A stretch of 64,000 nucleotides of DNA from CAZBRS01 sp964494475 (GTDB lineage: Bacteria; Myxococcota_A; UBA9042; CAZBRS01). This document shows, piece after piece, positions 63,167 through 64,000 of this stretch. Every line of letters starts with the position of its first letter. Positions within the stretch are counted from its first letter, which is position 1. The stretch spans positions 1 to 64,000 of the forward strand of contig CAZBRS010000025.1 in NCBI GenBank assembly GCA_964494475.1, given 5' to 3'. The notes beneath the pieces are model-generated. The model did no database searches. It saw only the letters and a list, made by a program, of their open reading frames with translations, and was not told the origin of the DNA. Both the position numbers and the translations under genes were made by a program.

Positions 63167-64000
63167 TCAGGTGTCTTTGCGCTTGGAAGTCGCACCGGAC
63201 CGGTACGCGGCGGCCTCGAGCCGGTACCGCTCGACCAGGCGGTACAGGTGCCGTCGGCTGAGCCCGAGGCTGCGCGCCGCGGCCGACATGTTGCCGCGCG
63301 CGGCTCGAAGCGCCTCGGCGACGCGCGCGCCGTCGTTCGAGAGATCGGGCGTCTCGACGCCCGGCAACAGCCGTCCGGGCAGGTCGGAGGGTTCGAACAC
63401 CGCCTCGAGGCGCCCCGACGACGCGAGCTGATCGACCAGCGCGCACGCCTCGCCGCCGTTCCCCGGCCACGCGTGCAAGAGCAACGCCTCGACGAAGTCG
63501 ACGCTGGCGGAGGGCGGCGTCTTTCGGCCCCGGCGGGCGAGCTCCGCCACCAGCGTGGGGATGACGTCTTCGCGCCGGCTTCGCAGCGGCGGGATCGCAA
63601 CGTACGGGGGAGCGAGCAGCGCGATGAGCCCCGGCGTGAGCCCGACCGATGCGGCCGCACGCCCCGTGGCCTGCAGCGTGACGACCGTCGTGACGCCGCG
63701 CTCGCGCTGGAAGCTCTCGGAACGCAACAGGAACTCGAGGCGCTCCTGGGCCTCGCGCGGCGCCAGGGCCAGATCGTCGAAGTGCACGACGCTGGCGCCT
63801 GCGGCCGCCGCCCCCTCCATCCAGCGCAGCAGCGAACCCTCCCACGCGCCGTCGCGCAGCGACGTGCCGTGCAGGTGCATCAATCGCTCCGACGCTCCCA
63901 GACGCCGGGCGAGTCGTCGAACCGCCTCGGCCTTGCCGACCCCCGGCTCGCCCGCGAGCAGCACGCGCCCCCCGACGGGCAGCGACCCGAGCAGCGCGTT
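63167..64000 (-). CDS. AAA+ regulator with C-terminal Fis-type HTH (5' end beyond window)
   Basis: The frame runs off the window edge; 277 codons are visible. It shows an AAA+ core with Walker A (GEPGVGK), Walker B-like VVHFDDLALA, arginine/sensor segments (PPLRSRREDVIPTLVAELA, LLHAWPGNGGEACALVDQL), and a C-terminal Fis-family HTH (ALRAARGNMSAAARSLGLSR). This is the layout of sigma-54 activators, but no GAFTGA loop is visible where expected (AWEGSLLRWMEGAA instead), so it probably does not contact sigma-54. A GTG at 63964 could be read as a start, but the frame extends upstream with AAA-like sequence. Confidence 0.75.
   Translation of the reverse strand, partial: NALLGSLPVGGRVLLAGEPGVGKAEAVRRLARRLGASERLMHLHGTSLRDGAWEGSLLRWMEGAAAAGASVVHFDDLALAPREAQERLEFLLRSESFQRERGVTTVVTLQATGRAAASVGLTPGLIALLAPPYVAIPPLRSRREDVIPTLVAELARRGRKTPPSASVDFVEALLLHAWPGNGGEACALVDQLASSGRLEAVFEPSDLPGRLLPGVETPDLSNDGARVAEALRAARGNMSAAARSLGLSRRHLYRLVERYRLEAAAYRSGATSKRKDT

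Overview
The window looks like a piece of an uncultured, very GC-rich bacterium of the Myxococcota / deltaproteobacterial type. The grounds are the GC-rich codon usage, many large lipoproteins with Asp/Pro/Ala-rich linkers and Cys-rich repeat tails, MYXO-CTERM-like sorting tails, a PEGA-tailed Ser/Thr kinase and an FHA-GGDEF protein. Two 100-N gaps, each flanked by the same 55 bp on both sides, show that it is a short-read scaffold. Removing one copy plus the Ns restores a single reading frame in both interrupted genes.

Layout. 1-5.3 kb: 3' half of a tRNA-Met, a HEAT-like lipoprotein, an outer-membrane barrel, ApbE with a secreted partner, and a small operon of an FmdB zinc ribbon plus a 64-residue membrane peptide whose in-frame TGA is followed by a well-placed bacterial SECIS-like hairpin (candidate selenoprotein). 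5.3-15.3 kb: GH5 glycosidase lipoprotein, membrane and HEAT proteins, a B12-binding radical SAM protein, a histidine kinase/response regulator pair, and a lipase lipoprotein. 15.4-24.5 kb: a defence island with an HTH-fused HsdM, HsdS, a candidate structured ncRNA ending in a terminator that abuts an AbiF-like HEPN gene, a 330-bp block with a 62-bp-period array of covarying palindromes, HsdR, and a PD-(D/E)XK protein. 24.5-33.2 kb: Nudix hydrolase, a three-gene ATGA-coupled surface operon (5'-nucleotidase, lipoprotein, outer-membrane protein), an M28 peptidase and an alpha/beta hydrolase. 33.3-43.1 kb: Cys-rich surface proteins, MntP, a DTW-domain protein, an FGE/lamin-tail lipoprotein, an inositol monophosphatase, and an antitoxin remnant. 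43.2-51.2 kb: an alpha-glucan locus (GH15 fused to a beta-barrel, then a GH13 amylase lipoprotein) and a two-gene AAA ATPase defence-like module. 51.3-64 kb: secreted ADP-ribosylglycohydrolase, an MTA phosphorylase/PfkB/Psd operon, a kinase, an FHA-GGDEF protein, a homocysteine methyltransferase-MTHFR fusion coupled to a giant Cys-rich lipoprotein, and a truncated AAA+ Fis-type regulator.

How the genes fit together: most of the window is cell-surface and periplasmic biology (polymer degradation, nucleotide scavenging, adhesion-like Cys-rich proteins) arranged in tight ATGA/GTGA-coupled operons. The 15.4-24.5 kb island and the 49.3-51.2 kb pair are the accessory, defence-like parts. The most interesting signals are the candidate selenoprotein (5068-5262) and the ncRNA / AbiF-like / palindrome-array arrangement inside the type I restriction operon (18.5-19.93 kb).
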